Positions 45,153 to 54,349 of a stretch of 64,000 bases of DNA are shown piece after piece. Made by a program: the position numbers and the translations under genes. Below the pieces are notes generated by a model. That model searched no databases, was not told where the DNA came from, and saw only the letters and a list, made by a program, of their open reading frames with translations. Numbering within the stretch: the first letter of the stretch is position 1; every line of letters begins with the position of its first letter. The DNA lies in NCBI RefSeq assembly GCF_003202155.1, contig NZ_QFLI01000003.1, forward strand, positions 434,001 through 498,000, in the 5' to 3' direction. The DNA comes from Marinifilum breve (lineage in GTDB: Bacteria; Bacteroidota; Bacteroidia; Bacteroidales; Marinifilaceae).

Positions 45153-48100
45153 TTATTCAACCTTAATTCCATAAAAGATAACATACAGCAGAGGCACCAC
45201 AACCAAAGTAAGAACTGTGGCAAACAACAATCCGAAGATGATGGTAATGGCCATTGATCCATACATGGCATCAGAAATAATTGGCAGCATCCCCAATATG
45301 GTTGTAACAGCAGCCAATGCCACCGGACGCAAACGGCTGATTGCAGCACTAATCACTGCTGGAAATGGTTGCATCCCTTCAGCGTTTAGGTTCAGATTGA
45401 TCTGATCCATCAATACAATGGCATTTTTCAGCACCATACCAATCAATCCCAGGAATCCAACAATGGCCATAAAACCAAATGGATTATTGGTGACATATAG
45501 CCCAATTCCAACGCCAATAACCGACAAAGGAATAATGGCAACAACCACCATAGATTGGCGCACACTATTAAACAACATTACGATAATAAATACCATCATC
45601 AACATGGCAAGAGGGAAGAATTTTCCCATACCTTCCTGTGATTCTTTAGAGGTTTTATACTCCCCATCCCACATAAAACTGTAACCTGCTGGCAATGGAA
45701 TGGCTTCAATCTGATCTTTAACTTTGCTCAAAAGAGTTGCACCTGTCATTTCCGGATCAACAGGATCACACTGCACGGTGATGGCACGTTGACGGTTGTA
45801 ACGCTTAATTACACTATTTTCCCATGTTAGTGTAATGCTATCAACCACCTCTTTTAATGGCACCGAATAAGATCCGGTTTGCGACCATATACTGGTATTT
45901 TCAATGGCATCGATACTGTTCTTCGATTCCTGATCAACCTTTAACATCACTGGTAATTTCTCCTCATTCTCACGATACAAACCAATTCCCAAACCAGTAC
46001 TGGTTAATTGTTGAATGGCATTTCCCAAGTCGTTTCTTGAGATTCCTGCTCGCGATCCCTTAACATCAGAATAATGAGGAGCCCAGGTTAATGCTTTATT
46101 TCTCCAATCATCGCAAATATCTCCACACTCAGGCGTATTGTGCATGATGCCTTTGGCTTGTTCGGCCAAATCTCTTAAAACTGCAGGATCAGGACCAATA
46201 AAACGCCCTTCTACCTTATAAGCAATAGGAGGTCCGGCAATGTACTTTTTCACCCTTACTCTTGCCTGAGGATAATTCGCCATAAAATGCTTTGTAAGCT
46301 TAGGAACGATATCATCAGTCTCTTCCGGGCTATGGGTTTCAACCATTAACTGACCAAAACTGGTATTGTAATTTTGGGCATGAGCCATCAGTAAATAACG
46401 AGGTGGAGTTTGACTAATGCTGGTGATCACATTCACTACCTCAGGGTAATTCTCAAACAACTCCTTTTCGGCTTGGGCCAAATCATCTTCAACACTCTTT
46501 ACCGAACTCCCCTCAGGTAACCAATAGTCAACCACGAAATAAGATTTCTCCATTGCCATAAAGAATGCTTGCTTCAGGTTTGAAAATGCAAACAATGAAA
46601 TGGCCAGGAACAAAATTACTGTAGCCAAGGACAACCATCTTAATTTTAAAACTTTAATCAGGAATCCTTTAAATATCTGGTAAAACTTACTATCGTAAGG
46701 ATCTTTAATTTCCTTAGGTGCTTTCAGGAACCTTTCGTTGGTTAAGGCCGTTTGAGTCATTGCAAAAAACCAACTTAGGGTAAGCGAGATGGCAAGCACA
46801 AGAAATAAGTCTCTACAGATTTCCCCTGCATTGTTAGGCGCCAAAAACACAGGCAAGAAAGCCAATATGGCAATCAGGGTAGCACCCAATAGAGGAAGCG
46901 AAGTGGAACTGGAAATGTTTACAATCGCCTTTCGCCTATTCATCCCTTTTTGCAAAGACACCAAAGCTCCATCGGTTACTACAATGGCATTGTCAACCAA
47001 CATCCCCATGGCAATAATAATTGCTGCCAATGAAGTACGGTGAAGACTAATATCCATGGAGTTCATCACAATTAGAGTTCCTAAAATAGAGAATATCAAT
47101 CCACTTCCGATTAGCAAACCAGATTGCCATCCCATAAACAAGAGCAATACCACCACAACAATGGCTACCGATGTAATCAGATTCACAATAAAACCATCGT
47201 TGGCATTTTCAACCTCTTGGGCTTCGTTGTAAATGGATGATATCTCGATTCCCAAAGGCAAATTAGGTCGTATGATATCCAACTGGGCATTCAAATTTTC
47301 GGCCAGCGTTAATACATTCCCTCCTTTGGTCGTAGATACTGCCAAACCAATGGCATTTTGCTTGTTTCTTTTCATTAAACCTCGAGCAGGTTCCAAAAAA
47401 GACTTCTTAATCTCAACCACATCTTTTAAGCGAAACTGCTCATTGCCAACCTGAACAATGGTATTCTTAATCTCTTCCAGATTCTTAAAGGCATCATTTC
47501 CCGAAACCCTGATGTATCGATCGTTAATTTCAATATTACCTGCAGCGGCAATTTGAGCTTGCGAATTAAAAGCTTGTGCTATAATCCCCGGATTGATCCC
47601 TAATTCCGATTTCTTCGATTCCTTAATGATGACATCAACTACTTCGGTACGGTTTCCAAAGAGTGAAATTTTCCCCACCTGATCAACAGGCAACAACTCT
47701 TGCTTGATGTATTGCGCATAGTCGTTCAGTTCTTCGTAAGTAAAACCATCACCAGTTATGGCATAAAACATTCCATACACATCACCATAATCATCGACCA
47801 CCTGAGGAGCATGAGCTCCCGAAGGCAAGCCACCTTCAGCATCTTTAAGCTTTTTACGCAGAATGTCCCAAACCTGAGGCATTCCATCGTTACGTAACTT
47901 TTCTTCGTAATCTATTTCTACAATGGAAAGACCGGCGTACGAGCTAGAAGATATCTCATCTATATTGTCCATACTTTGAGCTGCTCGTTCTATTACTTCG
48001 GTAACCTCTTGCTCTACTTCATGCGGCGAAGCTCCCGGATATTGCGTAATAACCAAAGCTGTTTTGATGGTAAACACCGAATCTTCCAATTTACCAATGG

Positions 48101-48191
48101 TAAAGTAAGACGAGATACCACCTACCAAGACAAGAAGCAACAAGAAGTACATTACTACCTTGTTCTTTAGTGAATATTCTGTTAAACTCAT
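45153..48191 (-). CDS. RND efflux pump, inner-membrane permease
   Basis: A 1012-residue AcrB-like transporter using proton flow to expel compounds. It has twelve helices in two halves, with a first helix at about 10-30 and large periplasmic loops (about 35-330 and 545-850). Features include YPGASPHEVEQEVTEVIE in the porter domain and IIAMGMLVDNAIVVTDG, which carries the relay Asp of helix 4 (GMLVDNA). The second half has GLIGMVLKNAIVLMDQI. Sequence style suits the multidrug/HAE-like group rather than metal pumps. Its adaptor lies 36 bases upstream and tolC is downstream. Confidence 0.93.
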   Translation of the reverse strand: MSLTEYSLKNKVVMYFLLLLVLVGGISSYFTIGKLEDSVFTIKTALVITQYPGASPHEVEQEVTEVIERAAQSMDNIDEISSSSYAGLSIVEIDYEEKLRNDGMPQVWDILRKKLKDAEGGLPSGAHAPQVVDDYGDVYGMFYAITGDGFTYEELNDYAQYIKQELLPVDQVGKISLFGNRTEVVDVIIKESKKSELGINPGIIAQAFNSQAQIAAAGNIEINDRYIRVSGNDAFKNLEEIKNTIVQVGNEQFRLKDVVEIKKSFLEPARGLMKRNKQNAIGLAVSTTKGGNVLTLAENLNAQLDIIRPNLPLGIEISSIYNEAQEVENANDGFIVNLITSVAIVVVVLLLFMGWQSGLLIGSGLIFSILGTLIVMNSMDISLHRTSLAAIIIAMGMLVDNAIVVTDGALVSLQKGMNRRKAIVNISSSTSLPLLGATLIAILAFLPVFLAPNNAGEICRDLFLVLAISLTLSWFFAMTQTALTNERFLKAPKEIKDPYDSKFYQIFKGFLIKVLKLRWLSLATVILFLAISLFAFSNLKQAFFMAMEKSYFVVDYWLPEGSSVKSVEDDLAQAEKELFENYPEVVNVITSISQTPPRYLLMAHAQNYNTSFGQLMVETHSPEETDDIVPKLTKHFMANYPQARVRVKKYIAGPPIAYKVEGRFIGPDPAVLRDLAEQAKGIMHNTPECGDICDDWRNKALTWAPHYSDVKGSRAGISRNDLGNAIQQLTSTGLGIGLYRENEEKLPVMLKVDQESKNSIDAIENTSIWSQTGSYSVPLKEVVDSITLTWENSVIKRYNRQRAITVQCDPVDPEMTGATLLSKVKDQIEAIPLPAGYSFMWDGEYKTSKESQEGMGKFFPLAMLMMVFIIVMLFNSVRQSMVVVAIIPLSVIGVGIGLYVTNNPFGFMAIVGFLGLIGMVLKNAIVLMDQINLNLNAEGMQPFPAVISAAISRLRPVALAAVTTILGMLPIISDAMYGSMAITIIFGLLFATVLTLVVVPLLYVIFYGIKVE

Positions 48192-48227
48192 TATTATATC
48201 CTATTTAAATTTAAAGCTTGGATAGCA

Positions 48228-49304
48228 TTATAATTTGTTACCTACATTGGTCTTTGAAAAGCCTTTGTACTTTTTTACTTTAGTTCCTTCCGATAAGAAA
48301 TTCACTCCGGAACACACAATGTTTTCTCCGCCATTTAATCCTTTCTTAATCTGGATCATATCATCACCAACAATTTTACCTCTAAGCACTTCTTTTGAAG
48401 AAACCGTGTTTGTACTTTCATTAAAAAGCCACACGTAGGTTTTATTCTTTTTGCTATAAATACTGGTAATAGGAATTTCCAAACTGGATGAAATATTGTC
48501 CGTGTCAATGATCTCCAAATGAGTAGTCATTCCGGCGCGCAAACTCACATTATCAGGAGCATCAATCAGGATGGAAATCGGATAAGACTGTTTCGACATA
48601 CTGGTTTTGTGCCCTACTTCTTTTAAATTACCCGCAACTCTAATTTTCTGATTGCCCAAATCGATTAAACAGGCATATTGCGTATTATCGTTTATCTTCG
48701 ACAAATCCTCCAAAGAGATCCAGGCCTTTACTTCAAACTTCGACAGATCGATAAAGGAAACAATGGCCTGTCCTGGATTTACCTCCTCGTAATTGTTCAC
48801 AAATACATCACTGATATAGCCCGAGAACGGAGCTTTCAATTCGGTATCTTCCAAGGCATTCTTAGCCGATTCGTAAGCTGTTTTGGCAGCCGTATAATTC
48901 GATTCCATCTGGTCGTATGTACTGGCAGATACACTCTCTTTCTCCAAAAGAGTTTTGTAGCGCTTGTATTCGGCACTTGCCAGTTTGTAGGCTGCCTGTG
49001 TAGACTCTACTGCAATTTTATAATCACGCGGATCGACCTTGGCAATCACCTGTCCTTTTTGCACATAGTCACCAATTACATCGTTTAGCTTAACCAACGG
49101 CCCCTTTACACGAAAAGCCAGTTTGGTTTCTCTTTTTTCGTTAATGCTTGCCGGTACAGTAGTTGCATTCTTATTGCTAGTACCCACAGCTGTCTTAAAC
49201 ACTTTAACCGCTCGTACATATTCCTTCTCTTTGACCTTTTCTTTGCAGCCAACAAAAATCAACATTCCTAACAGCAAATAGCTGATTCCCTTTAAATACC
49301 TCAT
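48228..49304 (-). CDS. RND efflux periplasmic adaptor (membrane fusion protein)
   Basis: A 358-residue HlyD/AcrA-type lipoprotein with lipobox VGC (Cys20). It has a split biotinyl-lipoyl domain (FRVKGPLVKLNDVIGDYVQKG and ELKAPFSGYISDVFV), a coiled-coil hairpin (about 95-145, TQAAYKLASAEYKRYKTLLE), and a beta-barrel and membrane-proximal part. It joins the pump to TolC across the periplasm. It is first of the structural genes after the TetR regulator. Confidence 0.92.
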   Translation of the reverse strand: MRYLKGISYLLLGMLIFVGCKEKVKEKEYVRAVKVFKTAVGTSNKNATTVPASINEKRETKLAFRVKGPLVKLNDVIGDYVQKGQVIAKVDPRDYKIAVESTQAAYKLASAEYKRYKTLLEKESVSASTYDQMESNYTAAKTAYESAKNALEDTELKAPFSGYISDVFVNNYEEVNPGQAIVSFIDLSKFEVKAWISLEDLSKINDNTQYACLIDLGNQKIRVAGNLKEVGHKTSMSKQSYPISILIDAPDNVSLRAGMTTHLEIIDTDNISSSLEIPITSIYSKKNKTYVWLFNESTNTVSSKEVLRGKIVGDDMIQIKKGLNGGENIVCSGVNFLSEGTKVKKYKGFSKTNVGNKL

Positions 49305-49469
49305 TGCTTATTACTTATTGAATTATTTACTGATTTACTCTCTTACTATTATTTTCGTCTCATGTAAACTACTCTAGTTTCTTTGGTTTACTTTTCCTCA
49401 AAAAATATAGCTTCCTATGCTTACCCAAGGCACTTAAGAAGCCTAAATGTTATTTATTATGAATTGATT

Positions 49470-50039
49470 CTACTTTCTTATAGAGCTAAAGAAAAAATCC
49501 AACTGACGCTTTGTTGTGGTTCTAAATTCACTTACATCTCTATATTTAATCACATTAAAATTCATTAATGCATACAACATGTCTTTTATAATGGTAGCAT
49601 CAGCATTATCCCTTAGCAATCCCAACTGTATTCCTTTTTCAAAAAATCGAACCATGCCTTCGTGGTGCTTATGCAGTCTCTCATCAATCATTAGAGATAT
49701 TCGAGGATATTCCGTACGGATATTCTCAGAAGTAACCAATATAATTTCATTCACACTGTTTACAATCTGAGTCGATAAACCATCAAGCAGCGTGTAGTAT
49801 TCTTCATCTTGTTCGATGAATTTCTTCACACCTCCTAATTTCTGATTAAAATTATCCTCATAGCATTTGTACAGCAAGTCCTCTTTATTTCCTATGATTT
49901 TATAAAGAGTTCTTTTCGACATGCCACACTCTTTGGCCAAATCATCCATGTTCCATCCTTTAATTCCATAACGAGTTAGCAGATTTAAAGCACTTTCATA
50001 AACAACTTTCTCTATATTTTCGTCTCCAATTTTCATCAA
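49470..50039 (-). CDS. TetR/AcrR-family transcriptional regulator
   Basis: A 189-residue repressor. The helix-turn-helix lies at about residues 28-52 (GWNMDDLAKECGMSKRTLYK), preceded by the usual helix ALNLLTRYGI. The ligand-binding part is all helical. Either of the first two Met codons could be the start. It heads the efflux genes on the same strand, with a near-perfect palindromic operator overlapping its own promoter at 50076-50109, so it probably represses itself and the pump until a toxic ligand binds. Confidence 0.92.
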   Translation of the reverse strand: MMKIGDENIEKVVYESALNLLTRYGIKGWNMDDLAKECGMSKRTLYKIIGNKEDLLYKCYEDNFNQKLGGVKKFIEQDEEYYTLLDGLSTQIVNSVNEIILVTSENIRTEYPRISLMIDERLHKHHEGMVRFFEKGIQLGLLRDNADATIIKDMLYALMNFNVIKYRDVSEFRTTTKRQLDFFFSSIRK

Positions 50040-50075
50040 AAGTATACTAATTACCTATTTTTGGTTTACCGGGTG

Positions 50076-50109
50076 TAAAAGTAGACTTGTTTTTCAAACC
50101 AAACAAGTC
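50076..50109 (-). promoter_or_regulatory. TetR operator overlapping the efflux promoter
   Basis: GACTTGTTT (50084-50092), an 8-base spacer and AAACAAGTC (50101-50109) form a perfect 9-bp-arm palindrome. On the minus strand the promoter is CTTG, 20 bases, TACTTTTA (50076-50083), so the operator fills the spacer between the -33 and -7 boxes. Confidence 0.75.
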
Positions 50110-50448
50110 ATTTTAGATAATTTAACAATTCGAGTCACAAAGAAGTCAACTTTCCCTTTACATGCATCATTCATTTTGTAGTCTTCGAAAGAGAATGAAC
50201 TCAAGCAGCTCTTTATTTTCCTGTTTTTGAACAAAGCAGATCCCATACAAATGAATAAAGTGAAGATCAAGATCCGCTTTTTAAACTCATTCTAAATTAA
50301 TACAAATAAATTATAAGCTAAATACAAGGTGATCTTTACTAAAAATCCGCTGAAAACATAAACAAACATTACACTTCAGCGTAAATATCACAATTTAAAT
50401 AAGTAAGGCAATATTACCTGTTAACAACGATTATTTTTTAAAAGAGGG

Positions 50449-50479
50449 TTTGTAGCTAATTTAATTTTTTCTAGCTTTA
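50449..50479 (+). promoter_or_regulatory. Promoter of the HU-like/DUF4469 gene
   Basis: TTTG (50449-50452), 19 bases, then TAGCTTTA (50472-50479) fits the Bacteroidota promoter pattern with one mismatch. The leader would be about 90 bases. The rest of the 50110-50448 gap shows no gene or clear element. Confidence 0.5.
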
Positions 50480-50495
50480 TTATTGATAAGAAAAG

Positions 50496-50547
50496 CCTCG
50501 CAGTCTTTTGAACAAACTTTGGACCGTTTACAACATCAGACTGCGGG
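50496..50547 (+). promoter_or_regulatory. Inverted repeat in the leader of the DUF4469 gene
   Basis: CGCAGTCT (50499-50506) pairs with AGACTGCG (50538-50545), extended by a wobble and a CG pair, with a 31-base loop. It lies inside the predicted leader, so it could act in autoregulation by a DNA-bending protein or in mRNA stability. Confidence 0.45.
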
Positions 50548-50577
50548 CTAGTATTCACAGGTAAATATACAAATATT

Positions 50578-51273
50578 ATGACATTACCTTTTTACTTGCG
50601 TAGAAATCCTCTCACCCAGCGTGATGATGATTTTTCGGCGCAAACTTTGGTTTTCGAAACTTCCGAATTCGAAGCCATTGTTTCCAAAGCCGTAAAACGC
50701 CACTCCTCCTTAAACGAAGTTGATACCACCTTAGCTGTAAATGCTGTGTTCGAACAGGTTTATGAAGAGCTATTGGCAGGCAACAATGTTATTACACCCA
50801 TGTGTAATATTCGTTTAAGCATTGCAGGTGTTTTTGATGCGGACCATATGGATTTCGATCCGGAGTATCACAAAGTCAATATGAACTTTACTCCTGGTAT
50901 CAATTTTAGAAATTTAGCACAGGAAGTGAAGCTGAAGAAAATTACAGCTTCCGACGTGCTGCCTAAAATTGATGGATTCGAAGATTCGGAAAGCGAGAGC
51001 AAAAACGAAAAGATTACCCCAGGCAAGGGCGGTATTGTGAAAGGATCCAAGCTAAAATTGAACAAGGACAAAGCCGAAGAAGGTTTGTTCTTTATTGCAG
51101 CCGACGATACCGAGCACAAGGTAACAACCTACATGCGCAACATGCCTTCTGAACTGATCTTTTCAATTCCCGATGGCTTAACGGCTGGAAAGTACCGTTT
51201 AGAAATTCGTACTTACTTGGAAGGGAAAACACTACGTACTGGACAGTTAGACTATGAATTGACCGTAGATTAA
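50578..51273 (+). CDS. HU/IHF-like DNA-binding protein with DUF4469 Ig-like domain
   Basis: A 231-residue cytoplasmic protein. The N-terminal half (about 1-125) matches the HU-like DNA-binding group of Bacteroidota (FYLRRNPLTQRDDDFSAQ, SSLNEVDTTLAVNAVFEQV, FNLRLSI-type strand NIRLSIAGVF). A charged linker leads to a C-terminal Ig-like DUF4469 domain (about 140-231, ending YRLEIRTYL and LDYELTVD). Such proteins are thought to bind or bend DNA. It is a single-gene unit with its own promoter and terminator. Confidence 0.82.
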   Translation: MTLPFYLRRNPLTQRDDDFSAQTLVFETSEFEAIVSKAVKRHSSLNEVDTTLAVNAVFEQVYEELLAGNNVITPMCNIRLSIAGVFDADHMDFDPEYHKVNMNFTPGINFRNLAQEVKLKKITASDVLPKIDGFEDSESESKNEKITPGKGGIVKGSKLKLNKDKAEEGLFFIAADDTEHKVTTYMRNMPSELIFSIPDGLTAGKYRLEIRTYLEGKTLRTGQLDYELTVD

Positions 51274-51293
51274 TCGCTTCCATTTACTCAGGA

Positions 51294-51329
51294 AACTCTC
51301 CGAAGCTCTTTTTTCGGGGAGTTTTTTTT
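51294..51329 (+). terminator. Intrinsic terminator after the DUF4469 gene
   Basis: AACTCTCCGAA (51294-51304) pairs with TTCGGGGAGTT (51313-51323), including one wobble, and is followed by six further T residues. Confidence 0.9.
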
Positions 51330-51367
51330 ATGCCCGTTATGCTTAAAATGGCCTTCTTACAAAACAT

Positions 51368-51482
51368 AGTATACTTCTGGTTGGAAATTTAGTATGCTTC
51401 TAGTCGAAGACTTAGTATGCTTCTGGTCCGACTCTAAGTATGCTTCTGGTCGGAGACTTAGTATGCTTCTTCTTGGACACTT
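51368..51482. repeat. Five tandem 23-bp units
   Basis: Units start at 51368, 51391, 51414, 51437 and 51460, each beginning AGTATGCTTCTGGTC or close to it and ending ACTT or similar. A partial sixth starts at 51483. The period equals that of the unrelated arrays at 12805-13018. Confidence 0.9.
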
Positions 51483-51665
51483 AGTATACTAAGTTTTTGA
51501 TTTTGACTTTTTATTGCTCTGGGCAGCAGGGAAATTCTTCTCATCTATCTTACAATTTATCACCCTTGCTACCGTACGAATCAAAGTTCGATAAAATCAA
51601 GACTGAAAGTTTTGGAGCATCAGCAAAGGGCAACGCCCTTTGATCGCAATTGTATAAAACCCCAA

Positions 51666-51742
51666 AGCCCTGAAGGGGCGCAAGCTCACGCCCCTTCAGG
51701 GCTATTCATTATTTTATTTGAAAAGTAGGGCGCTGCCCTACT
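51666..51742. repeat. REP-like hairpins
   Basis: AGCCCTGAAGGGGCG (51666-51680) pairs perfectly over 15 bp with its complement at 51689-51703. A second palindrome, GTAGGGC-gct-GCCCTAC, lies at 51726-51742. They resemble repetitive extragenic palindromes of Bacteroidota genomes; there is no coding sequence here. Confidence 0.7.
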
Positions 51743-51833
51743 CTAGTGCTTGCGCCTTTTCAAGGCTTACTGTAAATGACTTTGGTCTCACCACTCCACT
51801 CTACCACACGTAACAAATTCAATAAAATCAATC

Positions 51834-52074
51834 CTCTCGTAGAGCTATAAAACTAAAGCGTAACTCCTACGGAGTATTAACCAGTTAGATGAATGGAAGT
51901 TACAATACTTTATGTCCTACGGACAAATTAAAGTGGTGAACATACCGCGTAGCGGTTAAAGGATTGTAATCCGCATGATACGATTTTAATTTTCCCTGTA
52001 GGGGATAAACCAATGCGATACAACTCTTATTGCCAATGCATTATAGAATACACAAACTAAACTTGCCTGGCAAG
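51834..52074. repeat. Cluster of small palindromes with a shared [C/T]GTAG core
   Basis: CTCTCGTAGAG (51834), ACTCCTACGGAGT (51863), GTCCTACGGAC (51914), ACCGCGTAGCGGT (51944) and CCCTGTAGGGG (51994) have different stems but the same core GTAG or its complement at the centre. CTTGCCTGGCAAG (52062) is a further palindrome. They precede the M64 peptidase gene; no promoter could be assigned with confidence. Confidence 0.7.
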
Positions 52075-52179
52075 TAAGCCAACAAGAGATTTTTCTCAAT
52101 CATGACATTCAACATCTTTCCTATCAGCGATATTCTTTATCTTGTGCGTGAAAATAAACACTAACAAAAACTAGATATC

Positions 52180-53589
52180 ATGAAAAAACTTACTGCATTT
52201 GCTTTGCTATTGGTAAGCATCACCTTTGCAGCACAAGCTCAATATGCTGAGTATTTTACGAACGCTACCATGCGTTTGGATTACAATCATATTGGTAATG
52301 CCAACGAAGAACACTTTGCTTTCGACCAAATGGTGAACGATGGCGAGTGGGCCGGAAGTAAAACTGCCTTATTGGATGAACTAAACCTAGGCAAGTACTT
52401 CTTCGAGATTAAAGATCCTAAAACTGGTAAATTGCTATACTCTAGAGGTTTCTCGAGCATTTACGGCGAGTGGGAAACTACTCCAGATGCAGAAAAAGAA
52501 TGGGGATCATTTCACGAATCGGTACGTTTTCCTTGGCCTAAGCAAGAGGTGGAATTAACCATCTTGAAAAGAAACATCAAAAATGGTTTCGATCCGGTTT
52601 GGACGTACATGGTAAATCCTAAGCATCACCGTTCATTCCGTGCTGAGGTGAAAAACCATTACACCACTCACGATATTGTTGTAAACGGAAATCCTGAAAA
52701 GCAAGTGGATATTGTAGTATTGGGCGAAGGATATGCAAAGGAAGACATGCCGAAGTTCAAGAAAGATGCGGAACGTTTTGCTGAGGTTCTTTTAAGCACT
52801 GAGCCTTTTGCCAAGTATAAAAACAAATTCTCAATTAGAGCGGTAGAAACACCTTCTCCTGATTCTGGTGTAAACCATCCTCATCAGGACATTCATACTC
52901 GTTCGGCTCTATCTGTAACCTACGGTGCTTTCGGTTCGGAACGCTACGCTTTGGGCTACGACAACAAAACCATTAGAGATGCTTCGGCGGCTGTTCCTTA
53001 CGAGTTTACGGCAATTCTAATGAACGATTCGATTTATGGTGGTGGCGGTATCTACAACTTGTACATTACTGCTGCGGTTGACAATGCTTTCCAGGAGTAT
53101 TTGTTTGTTCACGAGTTTGGTCATCACTTTGCCGATTTGGCAGATGAGTATTACACGTCGGCAACTGCTTACGAAATGGATGCTGAACATTTGGAGCCAT
53201 GGGAGCTAAACGTTACTGCCAATACCGATCCGGAAACCATAAAGTGGAAAGATATTGTAACTCCGGGTACTCCAATTCCTACGCCTTGGGAAAAGGAAAA
53301 GTACGACAAGCATAGCATTGAAGTACAGAAAAAGCGTGTAGAAATGCGCAAGGCCAAGGTAGAAGAAAAGGTTATGGAAGACTTTTTTATCAAGAAGCGT
53401 GAGTGGGATGATAAACTATTATCGAATATGGAACACAGTGGTAAAGTAGGTGCTTTTGAAGGTGCTCAGTACAAATCGAAAGGTTTGTATCGTTCCGCTG
53501 CCAACTGTATCATGTTTACACGTCATAATCAGTTTTGTCCGGCTTGCCAGAGAGCGGTTAAGCTGATTATTGATCAAACTACGAAATAA
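52180..53589 (+). CDS. Secreted M64-family (IgA-peptidase-like) metallopeptidase
   Basis: A 469-residue exported zinc peptidase. Signal peptide ends AAQAQ (about residue 21). An N-terminal beta-rich M64_N domain (about 22-150) is followed by the catalytic domain with VLGEGYAKEDMPKF and the zinc motif HEFGHHFADLADEYY (His311, Glu312, His315, with an Asp nearby as third ligand). The family includes the Clostridium ramosum IgA protease, but environmental members have unknown targets. It is a single gene ended by a terminator, close to the B12-regulated receptor but not joined to it. Confidence 0.88.
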   Translation: MKKLTAFALLLVSITFAAQAQYAEYFTNATMRLDYNHIGNANEEHFAFDQMVNDGEWAGSKTALLDELNLGKYFFEIKDPKTGKLLYSRGFSSIYGEWETTPDAEKEWGSFHESVRFPWPKQEVELTILKRNIKNGFDPVWTYMVNPKHHRSFRAEVKNHYTTHDIVVNGNPEKQVDIVVLGEGYAKEDMPKFKKDAERFAEVLLSTEPFAKYKNKFSIRAVETPSPDSGVNHPHQDIHTRSALSVTYGAFGSERYALGYDNKTIRDASAAVPYEFTAILMNDSIYGGGGIYNLYITAAVDNAFQEYLFVHEFGHHFADLADEYYTSATAYEMDAEHLEPWELNVTANTDPETIKWKDIVTPGTPIPTPWEKEKYDKHSIEVQKKRVEMRKAKVEEKVMEDFFIKKREWDDKLLSNMEHSGKVGAFEGAQYKSKGLYRSAANCIMFTRHNQFCPACQRAVKLIIDQTTK

Positions 53590-53591
53590 AA

Positions 53592-53713
53592 ACCTCATCC
53601 CCTAACCCCTTCTTTCCGATTCTCGGAACAGGCTCTAAAGGCGAAGGGGAATTGTCTGCAACAAATGTGGGTTTGGAGTTCTCTTCCCCTCGCAGAGAAA
53701 GATAGGTTGAGGT
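53592..53713. repeat. Dispersed repeat, copy 1
   Basis: Begins ACCTCATCCCCTAACCCC and ends GGTTGAGGT, with an internal GGGGAATTGTCTGCAAC and AAATGTGGGTTTGG shared with the copy at 57448-57549. The ends are inverted repeats. Confidence 0.8.
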
Positions 53714-53719
53714 AAGAAC

Positions 53720-53756
53720 AAAACGGCTGTAAGTTTTATACTTGCAGCCGTTTTTG
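53720..53756 (+). terminator. Intrinsic terminator after the M64 gene
   Basis: AAAACGGCTGTAAG (53720-53733) pairs with CTTGCAGCCGTTTT (53741-53754), 14 pairs with one wobble and a 7-base loop, followed by T. A degraded copy lies at 57397-57431 next to another copy of the dispersed repeat. Confidence 0.85.
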
Positions 53757-54300
53757 TTATTTCTAAAGCTCAAGCCGCTGTGGCTCTTTCTTTTTCCATT
53801 GATGAAAAAGAAAGCAAAAAATCTAGGGCGAGTAAGACCAAACCACTTCTACTTGAAAACTTCAAGTGCGGCGGAGTGATCTTCGAACAAGTTCTCAGCT
53901 TCTCCGTCTTACTATAAGTTATTCTTCGTATAAGCAGCTTGTCCTTCCAATGCCCCGAGGGCAACATAGTAAATTGGATTTGTTTCCTTCTCCTTGAGGA
54001 GAAGGATAGGATGAGGTGATCAAATAAAAGTATGCATATTCCGTCGCAAATAAATGATTCACTCCAAAGTAAGATGGCAGTTGCGACGATTTACATAGCC
54101 TATCAAAACCCGGGGCGTTGCCCCGGCTATTACTATTTGAGACCTTCAGGCTCTTTCTTCATGCAGTAAATTCGTAAAGACAGCATTAATGCTGTCTCTA
54201 CTAAAAGTATTTCTATGTAAGAATTGAGGAGAGTGATAGAAAGAGTTAGAACACAGCTCATCAACTCTGCAGCAGATGTGTTACAAAACACATTCACTTC
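53757..54300. repeat. Gene-free region of degenerate dispersed repeats and palindromes
   Basis: No gene is seen. The region holds an imperfect hairpin TTTCTTTTTCCATTGATG with GAAAAAGAAAG near 53786-53814, a partial copy of the ACCTCATCC/GGATGAGGT repeat at 53983-54017, CCGGGGC-gtt-GCCCCGG at 54110-54126, and the perfect 18-bp palindrome GACAGCATTAATGCTGTC at 54179-54196. It looks like accumulated repeat debris. Confidence 0.6.
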
Positions 54301-54337
54301 GATTCTACTTTTTCAATCTACATAAAGAAAAATATAA

Positions 54338-54345
54338 TACATTTG
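54338..54345 (+). promoter_or_regulatory. -7 promoter box of the cobalamin-regulated receptor
   Basis: TACATTTG is a perfect TAnnTTTG match, placed so that transcription would start just before the riboswitch. No convincing -33 box was found. Confidence 0.6.
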
Positions 54346-54349
54346 TCGC

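Noticed and set aside
51368-51482. Possible CRISPR array or iteron origin
   Set aside because: No spacers, no cas or replication initiator gene, and units are contiguous and degenerate.
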